64,000 nucleotides of DNA, taken from assembly GCA_009760855.2 (NCBI GenBank), contig WPIO01000051.1:92001-156000 (forward strand), in the 5' to 3' direction. Position numbers and translations under genes: made by a program. Of the stretch, positions 51,501 through 63,186 are shown piece after piece. The number at the start of each line of letters is the position of its first letter. Position 1 is the first letter of the stretch. The DNA comes from Cristatella mucedo (Eukaryota; Bryozoa; Phylactolaemata; Cristatellidae). A model generated the notes under the pieces. It saw only the letters and a list, made by a program, of their open reading frames with translations, was not told the DNA's origin and did no database searches.

Positions 51501-52079
51501 TTCGCCGGTCGCCGTCGCCACGCGGCAGGCGTTGTGGGCATCGGTGACAGTCGGAGCTGGTCGAGAGGGAAAACACGTGGCCGTGTCGCCGCGCTACCGA
51601 GGCAGCGTCGGCGAAACGAAACTCGGTTTCCGCCGCCGGAAGTCCGATCCCGGCAGCTACCGGTAGCCGCACCGGATGGCGGCTTCTAGCAGCGCTCGCT
51701 GTAGCGCTGATCGGCGGGCCCGCGCCGGTCCCTCTCAGTCCGTCTAAAGTGTTGGATCGACGTCGCCGACGGCCGAAGCGGCGGCTTCCAATCCGCAGCA
51801 GCGGACCACCTGGCTCGCGGCTGCGGTACGAGGACGAAACGGCAGCGCCAGAGTCAGCCGCCGCCGCCGCCGCCGCCGCCGCAGCAGCCGCCGAAGCCGC
51901 CACTGCCGTCAAACTATCACTTGGTCTGGCGCTCTCACCACCGGCCTTCGACGGCTTTCGCCGAGACGTTGGTCTGTTTTTACTGCAGTATGCTTTACTG
52001 CAGCTGCTACGCTGGGCAGTACACGCTCTTCCGGTCGGGCAGACACTCATCCGAGCGCAGCGCCGATTGCTGGCTCCGG
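48569..52079. other. Non-coding stretch with a CpG-rich island at 50.4-51.9 kb
   Basis: 48.6-50.3 kb is AT-balanced with no supported gene. 50.4-51.9 kb is CpG-rich, has a (CCG)n run at about 51857-51887 and frames on both strands. It could be a promoter or first exon of an unseen gene, but no ATG-plus-donor exon stands out. Confidence 0.4.
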
Positions 52080-52184
52080 CCTCGTGCTTGACGATCGCTA
52101 GCGACAGAAGGTTTTGCTCTGCAGGTCCTAGACTGTGGAACTCGCTTCAAAAATTCTTACGTAACATTAGTCCGAGAAAATATT
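52080..52184 (+). mobile_element. C-terminal scrap of a second LINE type
   Basis: The end of the frame reads CSAGPRLWNSLQKFLRNISP and then a stop. RLWNSL near the end of ORF2 is typical of Jockey/CR1-group LINEs, but the neighbouring residues differ from the main family here. Confidence 0.4.
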
Positions 52185-52350
52185 AGCTTATTATACAGCC
52201 TCGCTTGTATAGCTGCAGAAGAGGCCTAACGGCTATCGCCACCGATTTCAGTTGACAATACAGGATCGCCCACTGCAGGACCCAAATCCATGACCTCAAT
52301 CGTTTATAGCGAGCACCTTACATCCTCGGTCTCGTGGCCCATGCTATCAC
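52185..52350 (-). mobile_element. tRNA-derived SINE, family 2
   Basis: Minus strand: GAGGATGTAAGGTGCTCGCT head, degenerate B box (GGATTTGGGTCC), then a tail with GATAGCCGTTAGGCCTCTTC and CTATACAAGCGAGGCTGTAT. Shares the tail with the copies at 10.9 and 62.1 kb. Confidence 0.68.
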
Positions 52351-52467
52351 GGCCCACGGATCTATTCTCTCCTGCTGCCGACTGTGGCTCAATCTGTCTA
52401 GCCGCACTCAGCTGCTACATCCAGGCTACTCATTTACTCGACTGCCCTCCTGACTCAGCTAAGCTTC

Positions 52468-52618
52468 TTACTTTCTCATTTGCATGAGATGAAGTGTATA
52501 ACTATTGCACGCACACCGAAAGCCGCTTAGGCTCCGAGTTCGCTAAATAAAATGCACCAGTATAACATCCTCTTAGTCTTTGTGGCTTTGTGGATCTACA
52601 GACCTCCGTCTGTAGACA
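52468..52618 (+). repeat. Interspersed repeat R3, copy 3
   Basis: Contains ATGAGATGAAGTGT, CCGAAAGCCGCTTAGGC, CTCTTAGTCTTTGTGG and CTTTGTGGATCTACAG in the same order as the copies near 19.1 and 20.4 kb. Confidence 0.72.
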
Positions 52619-53198
52619 TAACAATTATAATAATAAATTTGTATAGCGTCCTCAAAGAATTTAAGCTCTTTCTAGGTACTTTACATATGCTGCAAAGGAA
52701 CCGTGGTTGACTGGTTAGCGGTAGCATGCTCAATGACAACAAGCATAACATGGTTAATAGTGACATGCACAGGGTTAGCATGTAAATATGGTTAGTAGCG
52801 GCATGCACAGTGTTAGCACGCATAAGCACATAAAGGACGAATCACAGGGACCCACTAAATGCTGTGATAAATCGATGCAGTTTTAGCTTATTTTTCAATG
52901 TTACGTCAGGGTATGTCGTAATTTCAGTACTAAGTGAGTTCCATGGCTTTGGGAATATACGAACTAAAGGCACGGCCTTCAAAGGATTTGAGTTTTGTGC
53001 GAGGTATAGCTAAATGATAAGATTTCGGAAAGCGGGTGGTACGACGCTTAGTCTGGTTGGAAGTTGTTCTGTTTTTTTAGGTAGTCTAGAGCAAAAGAAT
53101 GAATAAACCGAAAAGTAAGTGGCAAAACTATAAGTCTATGAAGCTATGAACCATGAACTATGAAGCTGTTGCTTGACTGAGAGCCAGCGCAGGTCGGC
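52619..53198 (-). mobile_element. 5'-truncated old LINE
   Basis: Minus strand; 3' stem-loop at about 52645-52690 (GCGTCCTCAAAGAATTTAAG and CTTTCTAGGTACTTTACAT), then 3' UTR landmarks (ATAACATGGTTAATAGTGAC, GGGACCCACTAAATGCTGT) and a decayed C-terminal frame. Ends at the TA array. Confidence 0.85.
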
Positions 53199-53203
53199 CT
53201 ACT

Positions 53204-53400
<197 letters not shown>

Positions 53401-53603
53401 GACGGTATGTAGGCAATCGTTTGGCCACTCCCCTCCTCCGACGCTCGGCCATAGATAGTCGGCATCGATCGTTGGCACAAGCTGGCTATAAGAACGCGTT
53501 CGCCCGCGGCAGATCGATAGCGGGCGGGTATAGTATGTGCAAATGCCGAAGCTTTCGTTACCGGTATCCTAAATAAAGAGAACGAAACGAGCGGGTGCTG
53601 GCG

Positions 53604-53879
53604 ATGGCCAGCGATCACTCATCTGAGCGGCTGGAGCAATTACATGCCGGTAGCGTCGAGGCAACCGGCGGCCCCGACCCAGCTCGATGGCACAGAGCAG
53701 TGCTCGCCATCTGCACCCTGCTTACCTCTGGCGCCGCCATCTTCACATTTAGCTGCGTGGGCGGTGCGATTCGCCTACGGTTCGCGGGGCGAACGTCGGC
53801 GAGGCTGGACGCGTTGAAGGATGTGGGCGGGGAGAGCAGGGTGACATGGGCTCGCTTGCGCTCGTGGACACGCTTTCTG
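53604..53879 (+). CDS. Possible first coding exon, one-pass membrane protein
   Basis: I do not recognise this protein. The ATG (GGCGATGGCC) opens 92 codons in phase 0 up to a good donor (CTG|gtgagc). Residues 1-31 are polar (MASDHSSERLEQLHAG start). Residues 32-56 (AVLAICTLLTSGAAIFTFSC core) form one clear membrane segment, followed by basic RLRFAGR and a helical LDALKDVGGESRVTWARLRS end. It lies in a small CpG-enriched patch (53.4-54.5 kb) among repeats. No downstream exon could be chained. It may be a real gene start or a chance ORF. Confidence 0.35.
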
Positions 53880-55284
53880 GTGAGCGGCCTGACGCCCGGC
53901 CCGTCAATAAGCGTTCGCGCCGGCAGCCAACTCAGCAGCCACCGGTGGAACGAGGAACGTGGCCCGGCCCGCGAGGCCGGCCGTGCCGAAATAAATATCA
54001 TAAAGTATCATAAATATCATGATGTCGCACTAAATGGCCAAGCGCCGATCGCCTGCAGCCGCAAGCGCCTGGAGCGGCACTAAGCGTTTCTAGCGAGCGC
54101 GGCCGATGCGAAGCGTCTCATTCCCTGTCCACTATCGCCCAGCCCCCAGGAATTACCGATGAGCGATGCTGGATTGGCAAGTCAGCACACCACGACAGAT
54201 CGTCGGCAGCAGCCTGAGGCCAGCGAGCAAGAGAGAAAACGACACGACAGCGCCTGCCGCTGGAGACCGGCACAAGGTGGCCATTGGCGGCGATCCGGTA
54301 CGCTGGGAAAGTCTCCACAGCGCCGTCATTTCGCGACGGATCCAAGTTTCCGTTACTCAGGAACAGTCAGCCGACCTGAGCCGTCAGACCTACCGCTCGC
54401 TCCAGCTGCCTCAGCCTCAGCTGCTGCAGCAGCTTCCGCTTTCGCTCAGGTCGGCCGCCATAAATTAAACCAGGGGCGTCAAGAGTCTGTATTGGGCTGC
54501 GATCGCTCAAAGTTAGATATAGAAATGATAGCAATAATAGAAGATTTCTATTATGGTGTAAGAGAATTAAGGTCTAAGAGAATTAAGCTCTATTCAGGCA
54601 CTCTGCGTGCATGCGCGCACGCTGCAAGAGAAGCAATCATCAATGGCTACATGAATAGTGAGGTATCCTGCCAAGGCAAAAGCACACAATTATTATGCTA
54701 GGGCAAGCGTCCAAAACCAAACAGAAACTCATGGCCGCCGTTAATGGGGCCCAAGCTAGTATGGGTCATTCAAGTGTGCACAGATAGGCAAAGCAGACAC
54801 AAAAAAGAGGTCCACTGGGTTGCTAATTGAAAGCCTATTGCCGTTTTTCTTTGCCACTATATTGAATGTTTCACAACGACGCACGTCGGAATAAAAGGAA
54901 AATGCACCAGGACCGAGCGAAGGACGTGCGGACAATATAATTTCACTTAATAGCGATTTCTACTATATCTCATGGAGTGCTATTATTGCATAGAGGCGCG
55001 GATTTTTATCATAACCCCTAGAATCCACGGAAATTTTTTCCAGGGCCGTTGAATTGATTTTAAGATCTTCAATCAACTTCTAGGTCACTTTAATCACTTG
55101 GATCAGCCTAGCCGTCTATCTCCTCCAGAGTGTTCCCTAACCATCCGATACCCAGTATCCACTGACCTCACTGTCCATAGCACTAAATTGCAATCTTTTG
55201 GTGACCCTTTGGTGACGCCTTCGGCTAGCATGCACTAAAAGTCCGTGACTCGCTTCCGGCTACAGTCACGAATCTCGATGACAT
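53880..55284. other. Non-coding stretch
   Basis: CpG-enriched to 54.5 kb. A decayed SINE/LINE tail (GAATTAAGCTCTATTCAGGC) lies on the minus strand at about 54570-54606. After 54.7 kb the DNA is AT-rich; 55.08-55.28 kb may hold very old LINE sequence. Confidence 0.4.
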
Positions 55285-55560
55285 TGCATCTTAGAAGTCT
55301 TATTTATTTAGTGGGTCCCTGCGATTCGTCTTTTATGCGTGCTGACACTGCTTGCTGCCACTAACCATACTTGCATGCTGACCCTTCGCACATCACCCCT
55401 AACCATGTTATTCTTATTGCTTATTGAGCGTGCTACCACTAATCGTTCGATCGTGCTTCTTTTTCAGCGAATTTAAAGTGCTCGGAAAGAGATTGAGTTC
55501 TCTGAGGGCACTATATAAAGTGCATTATTATTATTACTACTATCATTATTATTATCATTA
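55285..55560 (+). mobile_element. LINE 3'-end fragment, plus strand
   Basis: Starts near TTTAGTGGGTCCCTGCGATT, has GCGTGCTGACACTGC, CACCCCTAACCATGTTATTC, then the stem-loop (GGAAAGAGATTGAGTTCTCT) and an (ATT)n tail at 55525-55560. Only the 3' UTR and a few final codons remain. Confidence 0.85.
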
Positions 55561-56570
55561 TTTACAGACGGATCTGCTCCGGTCTGCTTTTCCTTCGTCC
55601 CAGTTGGCTGGTATTGTTTTGTTTCGGTGTTCTTTTCGCAAATGTGACTGAGAGCATGTTACTAGCCAATGGCCTTGCTGGCCAGTGGCCCTGGTTGTAA
55701 GTTTGCTTCAGCCTCCTGGCACAATATTTGCTTTCTTGTGCATGCCCGATACAGTCCATTTCAGTGACCCCATGGAAATTGATTCTCTTGCAGGGATTGG
55801 TAAATTTCTTCGATAGAGATTAGGCTCTCCTAAGTAATTATGCAAATGATTGATTGTTACGATGCAGCAAGTTACAAGCTAGTGTCCGCTGTTCTATCAG
55901 GAGGCTTAGAAGTGCGAAACAGATTAAAAATTCAGTGGGGGCAAGCTCAGAACTTGATCATATTCATGAAAGGCCATGTCAATGTAGCAACAAAACGCGA
56001 TATCGACAAGCAATTTTAAGGCAAGAGCTGGTGCATGGGGCCTAGTCTAGGAGGACTAAAGGGACCAAACATGGTCGTTTCAACCACCATTAAATGGTGA
56101 CGAGGTAACCCAATGGCGATGAAGCTCGTCTGCTCCGCTCACTGATATAGGCCAGTGGTCTTCTCTGCGGTTGCCTCGTTTTAAGAAAAAATGTTCATTT
56201 TAAAGTGCTTAGAAAGATTTTCAGTTCTTTTATAGGGCTAGATGCATTTTCGTATAATTAATATTAACATAATTGTTATCAATCTTATTAAAAATTACCA
56301 AGTGTTGGGCGCTACGCTGTTTCTTAAGAAAGAAACTTGGTAAATACGAAACAGTCCTCGTCAGCCAGCTTCTGAAGTCTAATATAATAGTCTTGAATGC
56401 AAGCAAGCTCCTCCATTTTCTCATTAAGCGTGAGATCGTTTTTGTAGAGCATTACAAGATCTTAAAAAACTAGTGGCCCAAAAGGTCTTTGTTGGGGACC
56501 CAGTCAACCACGGTTCCTTTGCAGCATATATAAAGTACCTAGAAAGAGCTCAAAATTTCTTGCACCGATG
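55561..56570. other. Non-coding stretch with two decayed tails
   Basis: Sequences at about 55808-55850 and 56200-56240 (AAAGTGCTTAGAAAGATTTT) resemble the SINE/LINE stem-loop. Otherwise AT-rich and featureless. Confidence 0.4.
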
Positions 56571-56572
56571 CT

Positions 56573-57066
56573 AGTATAATAATAATAATAGTAATAATGC
56601 ACTTGATAAAGCGCCCTCAGAGAACTTAATCTCTCTTTAGGCACTTTACATTTGCTTCAAATAGCAATGCAATTGAATGGTGAATAAAATCATGCTTGAT
56701 ATACAAACAAAATGAATAACATGGTTAGGGGTGGCATGCACAGGGTCAGCATGCAAATGTGGTTAGTGGCAGCATGCACAGTGTCAGCACGCATAAGCAC
56801 ATCAAGGACGAATCACAGAGACCCACTAAATGCTGTCCTAAATAGGTGTGTTTTTAAGTTCTTTTTAAATGTGGTCAAGTCATTGGATGTTGTGACGCAA
56901 GTCGGGAGGGAGCTCCAGGCTTTGGGAGCATACGAACTAAATGCACGGTCTCCAAAGGATTTGAGGTTTGTACAAGGTATTGGTAGACTGTTGGATTCCG
57001 AAAAGCGGGTGGTACGATGCTTGGCCTGGTTAGGGAGTAGATCTGAGAGATAGGCTGGAGCCAAAG
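56573..57066 (-). mobile_element. 5'-truncated LINE
   Basis: Minus strand: (ATT)n tail at 56573-56596, stem-loop, 3' UTR, then an open C-terminal frame (MAPAYLSDLLPNQAKHRTTR to FRTAFSGSL, stop). Truncated 5' right after the Trp/Leu-Ala-Pro block. Confidence 0.92.
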
Positions 57067-57159
57067 ATTACAAACATCGGTTAGCGGTTCCTGACTTATA
57101 GTAGTTATGCAACCGGATATGTCATAACCTACAGCTGATGCGGTATCAAAGGCTTTCTG

Positions 57160-57340
57160 ATGTTTCGGTTAGTTCAGTTGTACATTTGGCTTCGAGTTAG
57201 TCTCTGTGACAGACGCTGCGCACTCTCCGCACGCCTCCACGGCTTTGGAATCTGCTGCCAGACGCTAAGGAGCGACCTTACCTTCTGCAATGGTGGAGGC
57301 GTTTTTGTTTGCAGTCACTCTCTGCTGCCGTTGACATACG
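57160..57340 (+). mobile_element. Possible C-terminal scrap of another LINE
   Basis: One frame reads TLRTPPRLWNLLPDAKERPY and LLQWWRRFCLQS, similar in style to a LINE ORF2 end (RLWNxLP). Weak, single motif. Confidence 0.25.
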
Positions 57341-58160
57341 CGCGTGCGTCGATGAAGCGGGTACGGCTCTCGCCACCTTGGGTGGGATAGCTCCGCCATC
57401 ATATCAGCTACATGCATGAAAGGACTGAGCATCCGCTGCGCGATCTACGTTTGCAGCGACAGACGCGACAAGTTCAAGGACGCAGCCTCTCAGTAGCAGC
57501 TTCGCGGTGCAAGGGGGGGGGAGTAACGATAGCACTGCTATGCCGTGGAGCTCGAGCAGTCTCCTCAGTGAGCTCAGTGGGCTCTCAGCTCATTCAGTTT
57601 CGCGGAGCAAAGAGAGAACAAACAGTAGCGTTTGTTGAAGGAAAAGCTAACGAAGTAGGAAGCGAAGGAACGTCGGTGAGGGGCGGCCGGGAAAAGAAAG
57701 TACCGGATGTAGCACAAAAGCGGGAGACACGGACAACAATATGTATCGTCGTTCACTGAGCTCTACACGGTGGACTCTTCTGAGGCGAAACCCACTGCAG
57801 TCAATTGCAGAGCGGAAGTGACTTAGGGACCAGTAGGATCCTCAGGTAGCTATTGCGGTATGAAGTCGCTGGCCACGGAGGAGCACTAGTATCGTCAGCG
57901 TAGGCGAGAGTGAACATGTGCATAAGTTTGAAATTGTTTTGACAGTCTCAACTTTTACTAGGATGATAGATCGCCATACCGTGCGCCATAATCAAAGAGT
58001 TCGCTGGAGATGAAAGGGCAATTATCTAATTCTCCAGGAAGCCCAGATGGCCCGGCGGCTTAATTTTGCACGTACGGTGAGAGGCTATACGCGTTTCTGT
58101 TCTCCCACATACATTATAACACTGCAAAACACCATAGGCTGTGGTGCTTTGAATAAATCT
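57341..58160. other. Non-coding stretch
   Basis: A 115-codon plus-strand frame (57412-57759) has no recognisable domain. No RNA gene seen. Confidence 0.35.
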
Positions 58161-58164
58161 AATT

Positions 58165-58193
58165 CTGAGAGAGAGCGAGAGTGAGAGAGAGAC

Positions 58194-58292
<99 letters not shown>

Positions 58293-58309
58293 CAGAGACA
58301 GAGAGAGAC

Positions 58310-58408
<99 letters not shown>

Positions 58409-58441
58409 GACAGAGACAGAGAGAGACAGAGTGACAGAGAC

Positions 58442-58488
<47 letters not shown>

Positions 58489-58493
58489 GAGAG

Positions 58494-58584
<91 letters not shown>

Positions 58585-58600
58585 TAGAGAGACAGAGAGA
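58165..58600. repeat. Large (GA)n/(CAGA)n compound microsatellite
   Basis: About 435 bp, the longest simple repeat in the window. GA blocks alternate with CAGAGA and a pure CAGA block at about 58368-58410. Confidence 0.97.
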
Positions 58601-59024
58601 CTGAAGACTGTTAGTGTAAGCAGACTTTTGAAAAAACTGATCATTAAGAAAAAGAAATTGTGTGGGAGACTAGCGCATTGCCCATTTCTTTAGCAATGCG
58701 GTGTAACTTTTGGGATTGAATAGAAAGCTTCAATAACTCTTCAAGACACTTCTTCATGGGAACCGTCTAGAAAATGATTTAATCCCTACAATCTTCCGAA
58801 ACTTCCAGGAAGCTCCTCCAAACACATTCACTCATCACGCCCTAACCCATTTCTAAATTGTCCTAATTTGAAAATTACTCTAATAATATATCGAAGCATG
58901 TATTGTTATAATTCTTTAAAATGCACCCACTAAAATCGTGGAAAAGCCACTAAACGACCCACACGCATGCACCTTCTAAATAACTTCACTTAAATAAATA
59001 TATATATATATATTTGTATATATA
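58601..59024. other. AT-rich non-coding stretch
   Basis: Nothing recognisable; ends in a short TA run that abuts a SINE. Confidence 0.4.
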
Positions 59025-59165
59025 TAATTCATTTTTATTGCACCCTAAGAAAACTTATTCTCTATTCAGGCGCCTCATATATACCATGGGGCTTGAGCCC
59101 ACGACTTCGGTCAGACCTTGGTCGGGGCGAGTAATTGTACCTTTGGGCAGAACCAGCGAAACTAT
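59025..59165 (-). mobile_element. tRNA-derived SINE, family 1
   Basis: Minus strand: GGTTCTGCCCAAAGGTACAA head (A box eroded), B box GGGCTCAAGCCCC, tail GCGCCTGAATAGAGAATAAG with the pairing half. More diverged than the copies at 4.5 and 46.1 kb. Confidence 0.78.
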
Positions 59166-60054
59166 GAGCGAACTCACTGCGGCATATTTAGAGATTTTGA
59201 TGTGCTCCCGTGGTTAGCGGTCGTTAACGTAAGCGTTGTGTGTGCATATTTCCCGAGGCGAGCTTTGTCACAGTTGCATTGGCTGATTATCGAGACATTT
59301 CGTAGATACGTTTTAAGGGCGGAGTAATGCGTTAGGCGGAGCATGGAAAAGGAGCGCCCACTTAAAAATGGCTTGTGGTGGTGATCTTGTGATTAGCATC
59401 ATTCAAGGATTGAATTAAGTACTCGTGAGAGTCAAGCTGAAGCTGGAAGGGCGTTTTTCACCAGAGAGTGAGGGCTGATGAAGAGGCTATGGTCATCAAA
59501 AATGACAGGCGTCCAGGCAATTTTCGCAATCGATCATTTCTGATTTAGGAAGCTACTGCGATAAGTTGGCATATCTGTAGAGGCATTCTCTTGGTAGCAA
59601 CGACGCAGGTAAGAGGGAAATACCATGGTCCCCTTGCTTCAATGCGAAGATACTCCACGCCGGGTTCTCGCTCGTGCAAGCCGCAGACAGAATTATTATA
59701 CGATCGCCATGTCAGTATCTGTATTTGACAGGAATGAACTTTCTTCTTTGATGCATTTGATAGCGACCTCTTCTGGGTATCCGACTGGAAAACAGATATA
59801 CATCCGGCGGCGCCAACCCGAGCAGAGGCTCTACCGCGAGGTGCTTTGACTCTCTGCCTCTTCTCTGCCAACCGTAAACACTTGGAACTGATAGTGACCC
59901 CGAAGCTGCTTAAATGACGAGCAGCTTATGCCAGTTGTGATCCAATCAAATTCAAAGAGCTCCTGCGGCCACTTAATTCTCGACCTGCAGCCATACACAG
60001 CCATACACTGCTCCTTTCAAGCATGCTAATGCAGCAACGTGTCCATGTGATTTA
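59166..60054. other. Non-coding stretch
   Basis: No gene, RNA or repeat that I can support. Confidence 0.4.
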
Positions 60055-61020
60055 AAAGATTGTTAATGATAATACAATTGCATAACAAACTCGGAAAACT
60101 CGATCTCTTTATCGGCACTTTACTGTTAAGAAAGCATGGCCATGCGGCCAGAATAGCATGCACAACAAGGATAACACGCAAGCATAACATGGCTAGAAGT
60201 GACGTGTACATGGTCAACATGCAAAGGTGGTTAGTAGCAGCATCCGCAGTGTCAGCTCGCATAAGCACATTAAAAACAAATCGCAGTGACCCACTAAATA
60301 CTCTGACAGATAGGGGGTTAGCTTTTTTTAAATGTCATCAAGTCTATGTATACCATGGCATCCATAGAGAGTGAGTTCTAGGCTTTGGTAGCATGCGAAC
60401 TAAAGGCACGACCCCCAAAGGATTAAAGTTTCGTACGTGATGTTCCGAGATGTTATAATGAGATAATTTGAATCAGAAAAGCGGGTGGTAAGCTGCCTAG
60501 CCTGGTCGGGGTCTAGTTCTGATAGCTACGCTGGAGCGAGAAAATGAAGGGAGAGACCTAAAAGTGAGTAACTGAACCTTGAAGCCGCTATGCTGCTTGA
60601 CTGAGACCAGTGAAGATCGGCAAGAAGTGGTGTGATGTGACAACTGCTACGCTCACGACAGACGAACAGAGTCGCAGAGTTTTGCATCAAATATAAGTGC
60701 CTGATTGCACATGTCGGTAGACCGGCAAGTAGTGAGTTGCAGTAATCGAGACCGGATGTTACACATGCATTGCCCAATTTGGATGTAGTATCCCTGTCTA
60801 AGCAGTTTCTATTGTCAGATTTTAACAAAATTGTATAGCTAAAAGTAGGTAGACTTGACTGTGGAGCTGGTGTGACCCTCTAAAGCAATGTCCTTTTGGA
60901 ACAGGGCACTGAGACTTCGTGCAGATGCTACAGGAGATATGCTGGCTGAGCCGATTTTGAGTGTTAAACTTTCCGATTTCCGAGTTACACTTGGTGTGCC
61001 CATAACAAGTCAGTTGATTA
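60055..61020 (-). mobile_element. Old 5'-truncated LINE
   Basis: Minus strand; eroded stem-loop (CTCGATCTCTTTATCGGCAC), 3' UTR landmarks, and a decayed frame with DRDTTSKLGNACVTSGLDYC and NSLLAGLPTCAIRHLYLMQN. Extends farther 5' than most copies, to the MGTPSV region after the catalytic core. Broken by stops. Confidence 0.85.
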
Positions 61021-61065
61021 AAGGCCGCCTGCCAACGCCGGCTGTGCAAGGCTGAATATGCGTGT

Positions 61066-61125
61066 ACTGTAGCTCAGTCGGTGCTTGTTGGGCATGTTAA
61101 CGCATCGGCCTCGCTAAGCAGAGTT
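61066..61125 (+). mobile_element. tRNA-like SINE head
   Basis: TGTAGCTCAGTCGGTGCTTG fits the D-arm and A box of a tRNA, and ACGCATCGGCCT the anticodon arm; the B box is degenerate (AGTTTCGACGG). A tRNA-derived remnant, not a functional tRNA gene. Confidence 0.4.
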
Positions 61126-62131
61126 TCGACGGAAGTGACGCATATCCACAGGTAATGCGTATCTCAATGAAAAATCAATTCAGGTGCTGGCACCATTGGA
61201 CGGGTGGCACGTTTGTGCAGGTGAACTGTGGCATCTTAATCTAGATCATCTAGTGTACGCAACACATTTATAACCTTGCTCTTCTCTGTACTTGGTTGTA
61301 TATGCTGGGTACAGCCAAAGCAGCGTATCTCAATACACAAAATGCTGGGTAGGTTTGAACCACGTACGATGACGGTTTATCGCTGTTGCAGTCCACTCTG
61401 CAAGCATAAAAGTGCACATGAACAGCATGCATAAATGTACAGCTGGATCTCACTAGAGGGAGGAAAATGCAAGCATTGGCAGGATGATGAAGCCGGAAAA
61501 GTGACGTCCTTAGGGGCACATTTTGTAATTTAACCCCGGAAATGCTAAAGATAAAACTCTCCGACGCGGTAGTTCATAGAAGATGTGCTGGGAAGCCACG
61601 CTGCAGCGGGCAGTGAAGGCAAGTTGGGTTGTCACAGGCATCTACTTCGAGCAGTTTGCAGCAGCAAATAGCTGCCAGCTGCTGCTCCTGTTGCTAGAAC
61701 TCCCACCGTGTGATGACACATGCCAGGAGCGAGCCTCTAGGTAGCACTTGCATTACGGCAAGCTCTGATAGAGCAGCAGGAGTGAAAACAAGCCAGCGTG
61801 TGGCCATCGACCGGGTTTAATAATCTCGCTTCCTCAAGGTGCACAGCTGTCTGCAAGCCGAGCTCCTAGCTGCCACATGTTATCCTGTCAGCTAAAGGTT
61901 TGATTGAAAACCTCCTGACTGCCTCTGGAGTGAAAGCGTCGAAACAATCTAGCCGCCAGGCAAGTGCCGACGCGTTCCAGATCTTTCTGACAGGATTTGG
62001 AACCGCTTTCAACAGAGCTGCTCTTACCTGCTGCTACACGAAGTCGGTCTTCACCTGCTCCTCATCCGCCCGTCGTCGTCGTCGCCACTGATGATAGTGC
62101 TGGCACTAATCGCACGCAGCAATGATAATAA
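61126..62131. other. Non-coding stretch
   Basis: Short frames only, no recognisable product. Confidence 0.4.
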
Positions 62132-62315
62132 ATAATGAAGCCTAGCTGCTTATACAGCCTCTTTTTGTATAGCGACAGAAGAGCCTTTACGGCAATCACC
62201 ACCGCTTGCAGTGGCGATAAAGAATCGCCCATCGCAGGAATCGAACCCACGAAATCGGGACCGAGGTCGTGAAAGCAACCGCCTTACCTAGTGTGCCATC
62301 ACGGCTCACTAGCTG
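62132..62315 (-). mobile_element. tRNA-derived SINE, family 2 (best copy)
   Basis: Minus strand: GAGCCGTGATGGCACACTAG then GTAAGGCGGT, B box GGGTTCGATTCC (matches consensus), then ATCGCCACTGCAAGCGGTGG and the tail GCCGTAAAGGCTCTTC, ACAAAAAGAGGCTGTATAAG. This copy has the cleanest B box of the family. Confidence 0.8.
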
Positions 62316-62789
62316 TAGGGGCAGTTGCGGCCAGCGGTAGCTACAGAATAGCACATCTTTGACTGGCCAGCGATGAATTAAAAGCACTGAACAAGACCGT
62401 CGCTGCCAGCTTCGTTTACAAGCCCGCCAGCTTCGTGGCTGGTCAGCGAGATGTTATGTACTGCTTTGTTTTTAAAGTGCCTGAATCATGGCTCGTGGTC
62501 GGTCAATTGCTCTAATAAATACGTGCTTGTAATAGTCACTCTCCGACTCCTCGAAAATTAGCACCCTACCGCCCCCCTGTATCGTGCATGCCTGGTAAAG
62601 ACATAGCAACAATGAAGAAGGATGTACAGCACCAACGAGTCCTAAATCTCTTGGTTGGTAATTCGCATATTATGAAAATAAGCATGTTAAATACTTGGTG
62701 ATAACGTGCACAATTGCAGCAGGCATAATTGCACAATCCGGCCAAATTACCCGGAATGAGCAAATTCTATTAGGAGATTAGGAGCCTGT
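62316..62789. other. Non-coding stretch
   Basis: AT-rich, nothing recognised. Confidence 0.4.
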
Positions 62790-63186
62790 GAGCTTCAGAG
62801 TTCTTTTTAAAATTTGTCAATTTAGAATATTTCACTTCAGCCTTCAGTAAATTCCAGTCTTTGGTAGTATACTAATTCAAAGACTAGTGGTCTCCAATGA
62901 ATTTGAGGTTGCTTAGAAACACAAACAAATGACTAGAGTCAGAAGAGCAGGTCATAGAATAGAAAGTCTAATTAGGCAGCACCTCCGCTAGCTAAGCCAG
63001 AGCAAGACAGTGAAGGAAATTGGAAAGAATGATAGTACCCTGAAGTCGACACGCTTTTCGATGGTGAGTCAGTGAGAAGTAATGAGCGATGGTAGGTGGG
63101 ACGTTTGCTATAGAGAACCTTTATAGAGCAGATTCAGCGACAGGCTATAAGCATCGTGCTCATTCAGAAAGACCTGCAAGCAGTGA
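62790..63186 (-). mobile_element. Very old LINE fragment
   Basis: Minus strand; faint landmarks TCTTTTTAAAATTTGTCAAT, TTTGGTAGTATAC and GAATTTGAGGTT align in order with the C-terminal region of the family. Frames destroyed. Confidence 0.6.

Noticed and set aside
58159-58693. Ser-Leu and Arg-Glu repeat ORFs
   Set aside because: They are translations of the GA microsatellite. The same applies to the Cys-Val, His-Thr and Tyr-Ile ORFs in the CA and TA arrays at 45.9 and 53.2 kb.
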